NCBI GenBank assembly: GCA_920105625.2
Contig: OV050030.1
Span: 185,789,387-185,853,386 of the forward strand
From: Clusia tigrina
Taxonomy: Eukaryota > Arthropoda > Insecta > Diptera > Clusiidae
DNA: 64,000 nucleotides
Direction: 5' to 3'
The translations under genes and the position numbers were made by a program. Under the pieces are notes generated by a model. That model searched no databases and had not been told where the DNA came from. It saw nothing but the letters and a program-made list of their open reading frames with translations. Shown here in pieces: positions 47,678 through 59,741 of the stretch. Every line of letters begins with the position of its first letter. Position 1 is the first letter of the stretch.

Positions 47678-50085
47678 TGCGCTTCGAAAAAGCTCCCATC
47701 TTGTATGTAAGCTGGTAGAGCTTCATCCCAACTAATTTTTAATTGCCATAATGCTTGTATAAAGATTTTTGCTGTAATTACAACTGGAGCTAGAATGCCA
47801 AGAGGATCAAATAATCTCGCTACGTCTGAGGTGACAGACCGCTTGGTAATTCGTTTAACGGGGTTGAGATTCACCTTTACACAGAATTGGTCAGTCTTTG
47901 GCAGCCATGTCAGGCCCAGGGTTTTTATTGAATCATTCTTGTCGTTAGTAAAATCCAAATTAACTTCCTGGTCACCTTGTGGAATGGTCTGCGGGAGTTT
48001 AAGGTTATTTGCACACCATTTGCGTAGATTGAATCCATACCCATTCAACATAGTGATGAGTTGCCGTTGAGTTTCCATGGCGGTAATCAGACTGCCTGAT
48101 CCACCAAGACCATCGTCGACATAAAAGTTATCCTGAAGCATCTGAGCACCTAGTGGATACCGGATGGCGTTTTCTGATGACATTTGTTTGACACATCTTG
48201 TGGCGAGGTATGGTGCCGATCTTGTCCCATATGTGACAGTGTGAAGTTCGTAACACTTCAGTGGTTTCTTAGGGTCGCTCCTCAATATGATCAATTGATA
48301 ATGGCGATCTTCAGAGTGGACCAGTATCTGCCGATACATTTTTTCAATGTCGGTGGTGAATACAAATTTCGGTAGACGGAAACGTAGCAGGATTGAAAAT
48401 AGTTCGGATTGTATGGTTGGACCTATGTGCATTATGTCATTGAGTGAGACTCCCGATGACGTTTTTGAAGATGCGTCAAATACCACCCGCAGTTTTGTTG
48501 TGCTGCTGTCAGGTTTAAGTACACAGTGGTGTGGGATGAAGTAATTAGGTGAGAGTATTTCATTGATGTTGATCTCCCTCATGTGGCCCAAGGCTTCATA
48601 ATTTTCCATAAACTCGATATATTGTTCACGAACGGCATTGTATTTAGATAATCCATGTTCAAGCGCCAGGAATCTGTTGATTGCTATATCCCTTGAACTA
48701 CCTAAAACAGCTGCATTCTCTACGAATGGTAATTTTACAATAAAGCGCCCATCATTGTTTCTAGTTGTATTTTGTATAAAATGATTTTCGCAAACTCTTT
48801 CTGTTGGGGATAAAATTGATTCAGCTAGTTCGACTTCGTCCAGTTTCCATAGCCGTTCAATAAGTTGGTTTGTATCATCATCATCCTCACTGCAAATACC
48901 GCAAGTTGCTGACGCCATCTGAAGTTCTCCTATCCTTCCTGATAGTATCCAGCCAAACACTGTGTTTTGTAGTGTTGGAAGTTCGATTGCTAATCGTATC
49001 TGTCCAATTGACAATAATTGGTGATAGAATTCCGCTCCTAATAAAACATCGATTTTGTCAGGACGGTTGAATACTGGATCCGCTAAAGTGATGTTCTTCG
49101 GAATTGGCCATTTGGATATGTCAAATGGTTTTGTCGGTTGCGGAGAAATTATATCTCCTAGAACGAACGCCTCCAGTCGAGTGGAAAAGCCGTTAATTCG
49201 TGACTGTAGTTCAAGGCTAACTCGACGCTGTGCTCTCCGAGTTCCCTTGCCTATTCCTTGGATATTCATTGTTGTGGACTTCGTTGAAGCTCCAAGTCTC
49301 TTGACAAGCCGTTCACTCACGATATTGATCTGAGATCCGGAGTCCAGAATGGCTCTGCATTCAACGTCCTGCCCGTTGTTGCTGACTATTTTCACCATTG
49401 CAGTGCTGAGGAGCACATATCCCTGTTGCTTCGACTCCTTCGAAGCTACTAGTGTTGTGGACTGTTGAGGGTGTGGTTCATACTTGACCTGGTTTACGGC
49501 TGGTTCGATGCGATATCCTTCAGAATGTACTAATGTATTATGACTGTGATTACACTTAGTACATTTTCTTGACATACAATCCTTTGCCCAGTGTCCAGGC
49601 TTTAGACAATTAATGCATAGCTTATGTGTTTTTAGGAACTGTAACATCTTCTGAACAGAAAGTTTCAAAAAGCTTTGGCATGCAAACAGCGGATGTGTCT
49701 GGCTATTGCAAGACAAGCATTTCTTGATTCCTTGTTTTGTGGCTATTACCGTTGTCAATGTTTTTGCCGTATGCTCTCTTTGGCCGATTGCCTCGAGAGA
49801 CTGGAATCTCGTTTCAATAAACTTTAAGAATTGCCTTAGGGTAGGTAATTCCTTTGGCTTCTCCAATGACTGCTCATATGCAATCCGCGTACCTTTGTCT
49901 AATTTCTTCACTAGGAGGTGGAGAATAATTGGATCCCAAGAATTCGTGTCTAAACCAAGGTTTCTTAATGCCAGTAAGGTTTCCTGGGTTGTATCATGAA
50001 GTCCCTTTAGTGCTGCCGCTGATGGATAGTCTGTTGAGTGTTTGTTTTGCCCCAATAGTTTTTCCAACAGAGCTGAAGTTAGCAA
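47527..50085 (-). pseudogene. BEL2 gag end, protease and reverse transcriptase
   Basis: 852 codons, open. It begins right after a TGA (50086-50088) in the gag frame, so it is a continuation, not a separate start. Zinc knuckles CINCLKPGHWAKDC and CTKCNHSHNT lie near residues 155-185. The protease motif CRAILDSGSQINIV is near residue 246. RT has FIVKLPFVENAAVLGSSRD, TTKLRVVFDASSKTSSGVSL and intact FYVDDGLGGSGS (YVDD codons 48112-48123, near residue 655). It ends within the RT/RNase H connection where a frameshift near 47690 moves to the next frame. The enzyme would copy element RNA inside particles. Confidence 0.85.
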
Positions 50086-51074
50086 TCACACATTGCTATA
50101 TCGATCCTGGAGTGATTCCCATGCAGTTTGGTAGTTATTCTCAGTTAGAGTGAGGTGTCTAATTAATCGTTCTGCTTCTCCGATCAAATTTGTTTTAAGA
50201 TACCACATCTTCTGTATTGTTGGAAGTGGCCTTTTGTGGATCATTTCATTGAATAAATCATAAAATTGTTGCCACTTCAGGTAATCTCCATCGAATTTTG
50301 GCAGTATTACCTTTGGCAAAAGTTCGGCGAGTGACGCTCGATTCGAAATTGCAGGAACGGTCACTCCCTTCTCTTGAAGCATAAGAATTATGTTACTGAC
50401 ATGCATCTCTATGCTCAGGTATTCTTCAAAATTATAATCGTCAGAATTCATGTCATCTATAGAATCCAGTATAACATCATTAAATCTCCGGGCTGCATTC
50501 CAATGATATTCTATATGGTTGGCCTTTGTAGTATAATATTGGCATGAATGGGGTGTGTCATCAGCCAATACATCGTCTAACATGCGTTGCACGAGTGCAA
50601 TAACTGTCTTTTGCTTGTGCACCATGTTAGGCATATTAGTCTTTTGAAGCCTCTTCTCTATGGGTTCTGCTGAACGAGTTGGGCCACTAACTCCTTGTGG
50701 TTGAGTTATGCCCTTCTCTGCAGGTTCCGTTGAGCAACTTGGGACACTAACTGCTTGTGGTTGAGTTATGCCCTTTGCTGTGAGTATTTGTTTGCTCTCC
50801 TTGACGTCTGCAAGGAAGTCTTGGTATCGGTTGCCCATTGATGCGTATAGATCCTTCACAAAGTATGGATGGTCATTAGCTGCCGTTGGATCCCTTCTAA
50901 TTTGGTTGTCGATACGTTGGAAAATTAACCAATCCTCAATTTCTCTGGATTTCCTTTCAATATAGTCGAGTGTCTTCCGATCTTTCGGCGACTTCTTATA
51001 GTCGATGCAATGGCCTTTTGGAGACCAATTGCATTGTCGTCCTGATGACGGGCGAGATCGTCAATAGTTGTCAT
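50086..51074 (-). pseudogene. BEL2 gag, N-terminal part
   Basis: The probable start is ATG at 51074 (MTTIDDLARHQDDNAIGL). A one-base frameshift near 51000 leads to YKKSPKDRKTLDYIERKS and on to frame 50859-50086. This contains two copies of a short repeat (GITQPQAVSVPSCSTEPAEK and GITQPQGVSGPTRSAEPIEK) and the DUF1759-type core (LPKVILPKFDGDYLKWQQFY, HLTLTENNYQTAWESLQDRY). The frame ends at TGA 50086-50088, likely an Arg codon mutated, and pol continues in the same frame. One frameshift and one stop are all that disable it. Confidence 0.85.
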
Positions 51075-51257
51075 TATTAACGCTCACACTATTGTGCTCT
51101 TGCTTCTTAAGTATCGTGTTTTGTAGCACCCTGTGTGCTCGAACTAAAACCGATTGATGAATTGTGATAAAATTGAATGCTCACACTGCTGTGCTTTTGC
51201 TGAATCAATTTTATGTCCTCTGTATCACGTTCTTCTATCACGTCGGGGTCACCAAAA

Positions 51258-51761
51258 TGTAAATACAGCCTCGTTTGACTGTAGTGATAGTATTCCTTAT
51301 TGACGTCTCATACAGGTACTTGAACCAATATGAGACTAGGAATAATAATTTGATTGTTCAAGCACTTGAACCTGAACAATCCGTCGCAGAAATAAAAGAC
51401 TCAGTTTTCTTGTTGCTAAAGAATCAAAGAGTGATTTGTTTATTGAAATTCATCGTCTTAAATAATAACTTATTGCTAACATCATCAATAATAATTAATA
51501 TGTACTAAAAATAAATATCAGCAGAATATAACAGCAGCGCATAGCAGCATGTGCAAGTTCAATGAACATACGTTTCAATGCCACCCAAATGCTTATGTTG
51601 CATTTTTGGGAATGCACCTAATTCTTGTGCAAGTGTCATTTGAGCCACAATGCTACTGCACGCGCAGACTGCATATTCCTTGTTGTTGTTGTGGGTACAA
51701 ACGTACGGATACATACAAATATACAGTTGAAGGTTGTGCGATTGATATTTATAAGAATTCG

Positions 51762-51763
<2 letters not shown>
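51258..51763 (-). repeat. BEL2 5' LTR
   Basis: It matches 42747-43254 with few changes but ends ...GAATTCGTA and passes into (TA)n instead of ...GTACA. The final bases have been replaced by the TA tract. The primer site lies just left of it (51238-51257). Confidence 0.85.
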
Positions 51764-51807
<44 letters not shown>

Positions 51808-51809
51808 TC

Positions 51810-51882
<73 letters not shown>

Positions 51883-51888
51883 TATATA
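51764..51888. repeat. (TA)n tract with one interruption
   Basis: Interrupted by ACTCG at about 51806. It lies between the BEL2 LTR and the mariner at 51889. Confidence 0.9.

Positions 51889-53161
<1,273 letters not shown>

Positions 53162-53228
<67 letters not shown>
53162..53228. repeat. (TA)n tract
   Basis: About 66 bp of TA to the right of the MITE. Confidence 0.95.
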
Positions 53229-53231
<3 letters not shown>

Positions 53232-53770
53232 AGTGCATGTGCACTATTGCGCACAAACGTAGTGTAGCAGAAAAACTACCTACGCAAACTCTACACATCC
53301 AAACCATACCAATACGTAAAACAGACCCATCCGCTGCACTGCGACACTATGCCACTTGACAGCGTAATTAGAGTCCTAGCGTGCAGCAAAGACAATCTAC
53401 TATGAAGACATTACATCGTTCTCTTCACTCAGAGAAATGAATTAAAATTGCGTGGCTACATATGGCGCCAACCCCCGAAGTGTGCTCGGCAATGCAAAGG
53501 CAAATTATGTATGTAGACACACATTCTGGTTTTTTCGTTCTATATGAGCGTGTGTGTTTACTACATGTGCTAATGTTTCTATGCTTGCTTGCATGTTTAC
53601 TACTATGTATTTATTTCATTATTTGCTTTATCCCCAAAAAAGCCACCATCGAATTGCACAGCAAAACCTCATTGCTGCACTAGCAGAAGACTAAAAGTTA
53701 TTTTTTGCGGAATGTTATTACAGAATTATAGAAATTTTAGTTGGCTCCAAAATCAACAAAAATAGTATGA
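53229..53770. other. No recognisable feature
   Basis: A 73-codon plus-strand frame (53462-53683) has a hydrophobic stretch but no family signature. Nothing else stands out. Confidence 0.3.
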
Positions 53771-53843
53771 GTGTCTTTAGCTCAATGGTTTGCTCGTTGG
53801 TCTATAGTTTTTGTGGCTTAGGGTTCGAGCCCCAGCAAAATGC
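53771..53843 (+). other. tRNA-derived sequence (A and B boxes), SINE head or tRNA pseudogene
   Basis: TTAGCTCAATGG (53777-53788) fits the RNA polymerase III A box and GGTTCGAGCCC (53822-53832) fits the B box. The spacing (about 34 nt) is tRNA-like. I could not fold a convincing acceptor stem or anticodon arm, so I do not call a functional tRNA. The 3' sequence is AT-rich and could be the body of a SINE. Confidence 0.5.
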
Positions 53844-54311
53844 TGTGTTTTATCGGATTTTGGATTCTTTAAACATAATGAATTCAATTTGTCATGAAAT
53901 TTTGGATATTTGCATTTTTTCAGAATTGACAAATCTCAGCAAAGTTTATTCTTTCGATTTTATATTTTCGCTTTAGCAGGATCCGATCAAACCTTTTGTG
54001 AGTGAATCTAAAGGAAGAATAATTACTCAAAAGACCAATTTTGCTAAAATTAATGTTAATATTCCATCAGAAAATGTATCTAAATAATTTTTGGATTAAG
54101 GGTACAGTCAACAAAATCAAGGTTTTAAACGTTTTTTTTTTTACTTTGTCATATCAGCTTGAAATACTATAACCACATTCTATTACAAATTAAACCACTC
54201 GTATGTACTTGAATATGTGCCTACATATCTATGAACACTGATTCTCTGTATTTACATAGTATATGATATGTTCATGTTTGAAGTAACTTTTATGAACTTC
54301 AATATCTACAA
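53844..54311. other. AT-rich region, possibly SINE body
   Basis: No coding signal. It ends where similarity to BEL2 env begins (about 54312). Confidence 0.25.
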
Positions 54312-54320
54312 CAACTCATT

Positions 54321-55430
54321 ATGATAACATCTCACTTGCAAAGAATCCAATCATCAATATTGAATGTTATGACAGATACACACCATAACAAAATCAGCCC
54401 ATTATTGCTATCACCAACTCGACTGCAAGAAGAAATTCTCAATATAAAAACTCATTTTTCAACATCCCTCCAAATACCAGTGAATCAAGAGGACTCACTG
54501 CAACTGTACAAATTAATGAAGGTAGAAGGTGGTTTAACAAAGAAGCATGCCATTTTTAGAATCTCATTGCCATTAATTGCAGAGGAAAGATTCGAACTGT
54601 ATCGGATGGTACCAATTCCTAACATAATAAATGGCTCAATGACTACAATAGAATCTTGTAACAGATTTCTAGCCATAAACGCGCACAGAGATCAATACGT
54701 TGTCATGAGTTTAGCTGATTTGGAGGCTTGTACAGTGATGAAGCCATATACATACTTACGCGTCAATACCCAATTGATACACAACAGAGGATCTGAAGTA
54801 TGTTCATGTGAAGTTAAACTGTTTGCCAATGATACTCAACGGGATTGCATCCACCATGAAGTTCAAGACAATTCAACCTGGATTCAAATGGATCATAAGA
54901 ACGAGTGGATCTACGCCTTGAAGTTTGCCACTCGCTTGAGTGCAGTATGTGATGGTGAAACCTTGCAATTAACATTAGAAGGATCGGGCATGCTGAAGCT
55001 ACAACCATCTTGTGTTCTGAAACACAGTTTTATCACAATTCACGGCTATAAAACTCTCTCAAGCTCAGTACAAACCTCATATGTCAGCTTGGCCAATGCT
55101 ACTGACATTCTCAAAATCGTTCAAGGCCAGCACCGATCACACTACACGAATAATATTGAACACTACAATATGCAATTATCCAATCTCAGCACCATTCAAG
55201 GTCAATTATCAGAAAGAGTTTGGGAGTTACCGTCCAAAGTCCAAACAATGGGTGTTCACCTTTCTGCAGTCGGGTATTCAGCGCTTACCCTATCGGTTTG
55301 TGTAATTATGTATTCAATCTGGAAGATCCAATCAAAAAAGCATAAATGTGATGTCACTCTACCCCAGCCATTACCGCGGAATAGGATGCAAGAACCAGAA
55401 GACGAAACAAAATTTGATACAACTTTTTAA
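54321..55430 (+). CDS. BEL2-family env-like protein, C-terminal 369 codons, open
   Basis: The frame is uninterrupted from 54321 to the stop at 55430, about 30 bp before the LTR. The Met at 54321 is internal to the protein, because the N-terminal part (signal peptide, furin-type site, fusion-peptide-like segment) is cut off. It shows Cys pairs, Asn-x-Ser/Thr sites, a hydrophobic anchor (YSALTLSVCVIMYSIW) at about 55275-55322 and a basic tail. It differs from the BEL2 copy by a handful of residues and lacks that copy's stop. Without a signal peptide and promoter it is not expected to act as a membrane protein. Confidence 0.7.
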   Translation: MITSHLQRIQSSILNVMTDTHHNKISPLLLSPTRLQEEILNIKTHFSTSLQIPVNQEDSLQLYKLMKVEGGLTKKHAIFRISLPLIAEERFELYRMVPIPNIINGSMTTIESCNRFLAINAHRDQYVVMSLADLEACTVMKPYTYLRVNTQLIHNRGSEVCSCEVKLFANDTQRDCIHHEVQDNSTWIQMDHKNEWIYALKFATRLSAVCDGETLQLTLEGSGMLKLQPSCVLKHSFITIHGYKTLSSSVQTSYVSLANATDILKIVQGQHRSHYTNNIEHYNMQLSNLSTIQGQLSERVWELPSKVQTMGVHLSAVGYSALTLSVCVIMYSIWKIQSKKHKCDVTLPQPLPRNRMQEPEDETKFDTTF

Positions 55431-55459
55431 GGTTGTTGACGCAGTCAACGTGCGGGAGA

Positions 55460-55965
55460 ATGTACGAATTCATATAAATATCAATCGCACAACCTTCAAC
55501 TGTATATTTGTATGTATCCGTACGTTTGTACCCACAACAACAACAAGGAATATGCAGTCTGCGCGTGCAGTAGCATTGTGGCTCAAATGACACCTGCACA
55601 AGAATTAGGTGCATTCCCAAAAATGCAGCATAAGCATTTGGGTGGCATTGAAACGTATGTTCATTGAACTTGCACATGCTGCTATGCGCTGCTGTTATAT
55701 TCTGCTGATATTTACTTTTAGTACTTATTAATTATTATTGATGATGTTAGCAATAAGTTATTATTTAAGACGATGAATTTCAATAAACAAATCACTCTTT
55801 GATTCTTTAGCAACAAGAAAACTGAGTCTTTTATTTCTGCGACGGATTGTTCAGGTTCAAGTCCTTGAACAATCAAATTATTATTCCTAGTCTCATATTG
55901 GTTCAAGTACCTGTATGAGACGTCACTAAGGAATACATCACTACAGTCAAACGAGGCTGTATTTA
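55460..55965 (+). repeat. BEL2-family LTR, third copy
   Basis: TGTACGAATTC to GGCTGTATTTA, the reverse complement of the BEL2 LTRs with a small number of changes. It follows GTGCGGGAGAA, the polypurine tract. Confidence 0.9.
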
Positions 55966-56190
55966 GAGACGGAAATTCACAGTGGTGACAGATCACAGAC
56001 CGTTAGTCGCATTGTTTACACATAAAAACCCATCTTCCAAGTTAACTAGAATAGGGTTAGATTTGTCCGACTATGATTTCGACATTATATATAAAAAAAG
56101 GCAAAATAAACACCAATGCGGATGCACTGTCAAGAATCAAAATCGATTCTGACATACTAAAATCAATGATTCCGAAATAAAACGATGAAT
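55966..56190 (+). pseudogene. Ty3/gypsy RNase H fragment
   Basis: The plus-strand frame reads VVTDHRPLVALFTHKNPSSK then LTRIGLDLSDYDFDIIYKK; a one-base shift is followed by KINTNADALSRI. This is the RNase H end of Ty3/gypsy Pol (TDHRPL and NADALSR motifs). It joins the BEL2 LTR exactly where that LTR is cut, which suggests that the BEL copy was joined here by recombination. No further gypsy sequence follows. Confidence 0.8.
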
Positions 56191-56634
56191 CCGTTAACAA
56201 AGCATTAGTAATTACAAGGGGCATGTCTGCCAAAAAGAAAATTTTTTTTTTGTTTATTTTTTTTTGTTTTTATTTATTTTAAAGCGTTCACATATAAGAC
56301 AGGGTCTTTTAAATGCGTCAAGAAGTATCCGAATAACAATGAATTATATATAGCAAAAATTACTTAAAATAAGACTAAGAATGTAAGTTAAATTAAACTA
56401 AATTATTAGATCAGACAAATAAATAAGTTAAGATCAGATAAATAAATAATTAAACATATAAATAATTGAATAAATAAATAATTAACTTTAAAAATAATTA
56501 ATTTTTCTGAAATAAGGAAAAGTCAGATCAGAAAAACAATGAATAAACAAAAAGGAAACAAAAAGTAGGAAAGCAGAAAAGAGGGGGAAAAAAAAAAATA
56601 AATAAATAAAAAACAAAAAATAAAAAAAATAGCA

Positions 56635-59490
56635 TTAAGAGAAGTAGTGAAAAACTGCTTGCTTAAAGTTGTGCTTACTTGATATACTCCTAATTGCCAA
56701 AGGCAACGAATTCCACAACCTGATGGCATTCACAAAAAAGAGTCTATTCGAGTTTAAATACTTGTAATTAGGGACTAAGAGGTTCATATTTCTCCTCGAT
56801 CTACAAAACTTCAACTTTACAAACAAATAATTAGGTGTTCGCGTGTATATTAAGTTATGTAGAAATATGCAATTTCTAGCATCCATATAATTAAAAATAT
56901 TGCAACCAAGGACCTGATTGCAAAACTTACTGATATGGTCAAACTTTCTTAAACCATATACATATCTTGTAGCATTATTGAATGCCACCTGCAACTTATG
57001 CCTGGAACCCGAGTCAAGTTTACCATAAACAACCTCTGAGTAACTCATGATCGGTACAATAAGCTGAAGCACCAACCTCCTTCTGGTCTCAGCAGGCACA
57101 AATGATGCAGTCCTCCTCAAATTCCGTAAGGTATAGTATACCTTACTCACCACTGAATTTATGTGATCCTCACAGGATAGTACGGAGTTAATGTGGTATC
57201 CAAGGTTTTTTACTTTTTCAACAAATTTAAGTTTTGTATCATTTAGTGAAATTGGCGGTATATCAGAGGAAGGGTAACCAGACTTGGAAATCGGGAGGAC
57301 ATATGATTTTTGGGAGTTGAGCTTCAGCCTATTAGCTATAGCCCATTCTGCTATTATGATCAAGTCTTCGTTTACCCTAGCACATAAATCATCAATGAGA
57401 CCAATAGGTCTGGACAAATACAATTGAAGGTCATCAGCATATGCATGCATGGTAACATGACGACACTTACTGAAAATGTCATCTATGAACAGTGTAAACA
57501 AAAGTGGACCAAGCACCGACCCCTGAGGCACCCCACAGGTTGAATTACTGAACGCAGACACATTCTTTCCCACCCTAACCCTTTGAGACCTTCCAACCAA
57601 GTAACTATTTAACATACAGACCGCCGAGCTGGAAAAACCAAAATTCAACCGTAGCTTTTCACATAGTAATGAGTGATCTACAGAATCGAATGCTTTAGAG
57701 AAATCTAACAGACAAAGCAAGGTCAAATGTCTCATATCAAATGACTCTCTGATGTCATCCAATATTTTAACAACAGCAGTGGAGCAGCTGTGTCCAGGCC
57801 GAAAACCAGATTGGAGTGGGGAAATAAGGTCAAATTTTCTGACGTGTTCTGAGATTTGCTCAGCCATGAGAGATTCACATACCTTTGATAAAGCCGACAA
57901 CAAACTTACAGGACGGAAATCAGATGGTACATTAGCATTGGACTTTTTAGCTATAGGGATAATCGTCGCTATTTTCCAAATACTGGGGAAGCAGGAGCTC
58001 GTTAAACAATGGTTAATTATATGGGTCAACGGGCTTAGAATGAAACGCAAAATAAGTTTAATAAATTTAATAGGAATTCCATCCTCTCCGACAGCATTTG
58101 ACTTTATCTTGTTGACACAGCGAGCAACATCATCTTCACCCACAGAAATAAACTCAAACACAAATGGGCATTCAGAAACACAGTCCCTCGCAACTACAGC
58201 AGACATATCATCAGCAGACACTGAACTACTACCAAAATAGTCATTCAGAATACCCGGATCAATCCGAAAATCTTCAGATTTCCCATTGCATACCCCAGCT
58301 TGTCTCAAATTATTCCACAGCTGCTTGGAAGGTCGTGCCAAACATAGTTTGGACATGAAAAATCTGCGCTTAGCCAATTTAATAGTAGAATTTGCATCAT
58401 TTCTAGCTCTTTTGTGCTCTTCCCATCTAGATGCAGTTAGATTTCTTTTCCACTGATTGTATGTTCTATGCCGTTTTTTAATAGCCAATTGGGCATTCTT
58501 CGTAAACCAGGGACAACTGCTGTTAGTGACAGAACGAGTAACAAGTGGAACATGCAAGTCAAACAAGGCACCAATTCTGTACATTAAAGAATCCAGCTTT
58601 TCATTCACAGAGCTAAACAGCCTACATTCAGACCAATTAATAAGTGACAGGTCATTAAACAAAGAATCAAGATTAATTGATTTATAGTCTCGAAAGGAAA
58701 AAGAATTTTCAGCAACCACTGGGTTTAGATTTACATTCACTGAACAAAAAATTAGATCCTGGTCGGATATAAACGATAATTGGTCAAAGATCATAACTGA
58801 AGAAATATCCGAAACCAGAAAAACATCCAACAAACTTGGAGAAGCATTATCTGCAAAGCGTGCTGGCATACTGGTATTCAGCACTTGCAGTCCAACTTCA
58901 GAAATTTTACAAATGAATTGCTTGGCAAGACTGTCCTTACATAACATGTTTATATTGAAATCACCACACACAATAAAATGATCATAATCGATTACACAAT
59001 TTGACAAAGTAGCAAAGAACGGATCCAAACAGCAGTAACGATAAGGATTATATACACACGACAGAAAAACTTTTGTGCTATTGTCATAAATTTCAACATT
59101 TAGAAATTCCACATCTGAGCCTCCAGACATATTCAACAAATTCACTCTTAAATTACTTTTACAATATATTGCCACACCCCCGCCTTTTTTGTCTAATCTA
59201 TCGTTTTGAAAAAGCTTGTAATTACCTATATTCAGGCAAGAGTCACCTATACCTTCATGCAACCAGGTTTTGGATACACAAATTACATCAACAGATGAAT
59301 TCTCAAAGCAGTGTCTAACATAATCCATCTTAGAATCACTTAGACTCCTCGCATTAAAATGTACAATGTTTAATCCAGAGCGCTGGCTGCATAAAACGCC
59401 AATCAATGTTTTATGAACGTCACTGGAGGCAGAAACTTCATCACCCATAATTAGCATAAAAATACATATCAGCAACACAACAATAAGCAC
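56635..59490 (-). CDS. ORF2 of the CR1/L2-like element: endonuclease and RT, 951 codons
   Basis: The endonuclease is at residues 35-260: LNIVHFNARSLSDSKMDYV, GGGVAIYC, FIVCGDFNINML. In the SETW motif the catalytic Glu is Lys (CVSKTWL, codon 59269-59271), and in SDH the His is Gln (SDQDLIF, codon 58759-58761). Both bases differ from copy C, which keeps Glu and His. The RT, at residues 470-750, has FRPVSLLSALSKVCESLM, LQSGFRPGHSCSTAVV, GVPQGSVLGPLLF and AYADDLQLY (YADD codons 57430-57441), all canonical. The C-terminus has LWNSLPLAIR, usual for this group. RT could be active; first-strand nicking by this copy is unlikely. The Met at 59490 is the first in the frame; a start nearer MGDEVSASSD is possible. 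Confidence 0.85.
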   Translation of the reverse strand: MLIVVLLICIFMLIMGDEVSASSDVHKTLIGVLCSQRSGLNIVHFNARSLSDSKMDYVRHCFENSSVDVICVSKTWLHEGIGDSCLNIGNYKLFQNDRLDKKGGGVAIYCKSNLRVNLLNMSGGSDVEFLNVEIYDNSTKVFLSCVYNPYRYCCLDPFFATLSNCVIDYDHFIVCGDFNINMLCKDSLAKQFICKISEVGLQVLNTSMPARFADNASPSLLDVFLVSDISSVMIFDQLSFISDQDLIFCSVNVNLNPVVAENSFSFRDYKSINLDSLFNDLSLINWSECRLFSSVNEKLDSLMYRIGALFDLHVPLVTRSVTNSSCPWFTKNAQLAIKKRHRTYNQWKRNLTASRWEEHKRARNDANSTIKLAKRRFFMSKLCLARPSKQLWNNLRQAGVCNGKSEDFRIDPGILNDYFGSSSVSADDMSAVVARDCVSECPFVFEFISVGEDDVARCVNKIKSNAVGEDGIPIKFIKLILRFILSPLTHIINHCLTSSCFPSIWKIATIIPIAKKSNANVPSDFRPVSLLSALSKVCESLMAEQISEHVRKFDLISPLQSGFRPGHSCSTAVVKILDDIRESFDMRHLTLLCLLDFSKAFDSVDHSLLCEKLRLNFGFSSSAVCMLNSYLVGRSQRVRVGKNVSAFSNSTCGVPQGSVLGPLLFTLFIDDIFSKCRHVTMHAYADDLQLYLSRPIGLIDDLCARVNEDLIIIAEWAIANRLKLNSQKSYVLPISKSGYPSSDIPPISLNDTKLKFVEKVKNLGYHINSVLSCEDHINSVVSKVYYTLRNLRRTASFVPAETRRRLVLQLIVPIMSYSEVVYGKLDSGSRHKLQVAFNNATRYVYGLRKFDHISKFCNQVLGCNIFNYMDARNCIFLHNLIYTRTPNYLFVKLKFCRSRRNMNLLVPNYKYLNSNRLFFVNAIRLWNSLPLAIRSISSKHNFKQAVFHYFS

Positions 59491-59741
59491 TACAGTAATA
59501 GAAGAAGCAGATAGTAGAGAAGAGGAAATTACTTAAAAAAATAGTCGAGCACAAGGCATATAGAGAGAGAGCATTTAAGCTATTAATATATGTAAATGTG
59601 CAATTTAACACTTGAATAAAAATAAAGAAGAAACTAAATGGTGAAGTTGAGAGTAATATAGAATAATAAATTAAAATAAAATAAATAGAATAATACATTA
59701 AATAGAATAATAAATTAAAATAATCAAGTAAAAGTTGAGTT

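Larger units (their letters stand above)
42747..51763 (-). mobile_element. BEL2: nearly complete BEL/Pao element with env
   Basis: A 9.0-kb element on the minus strand: 5' LTR (51763-51258), primer site TTTTGGTGACCCCGACGTGA, gag, pol, env-like frame, polypurine tract GTGCGGGAGAA, 3' LTR (43254-42747). The LTRs differ at only a handful of bases, so it is young. A gypsy-type solo LTR sits in the integrase region (45619-46122). No target duplication can be read, because both outer flanks are low-complexity sequence. Confidence 0.9.
54312..55965 (+). mobile_element. 5'-truncated BEL2-family copy (env and LTR), inverted
   Basis: It matches BEL2 from within env to the last bases of the LTR, on the opposite strand to BEL2. 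The left end is abrupt within env. The LTR end lacks the last two bases (…CTGTATTTA) and joins a gypsy fragment at 55966. Confidence 0.9.

Noticed and set aside
57752..58240. 162-codon plus-strand frame
   Set aside because: It is antisense to the CR1/L2-like ORF2.
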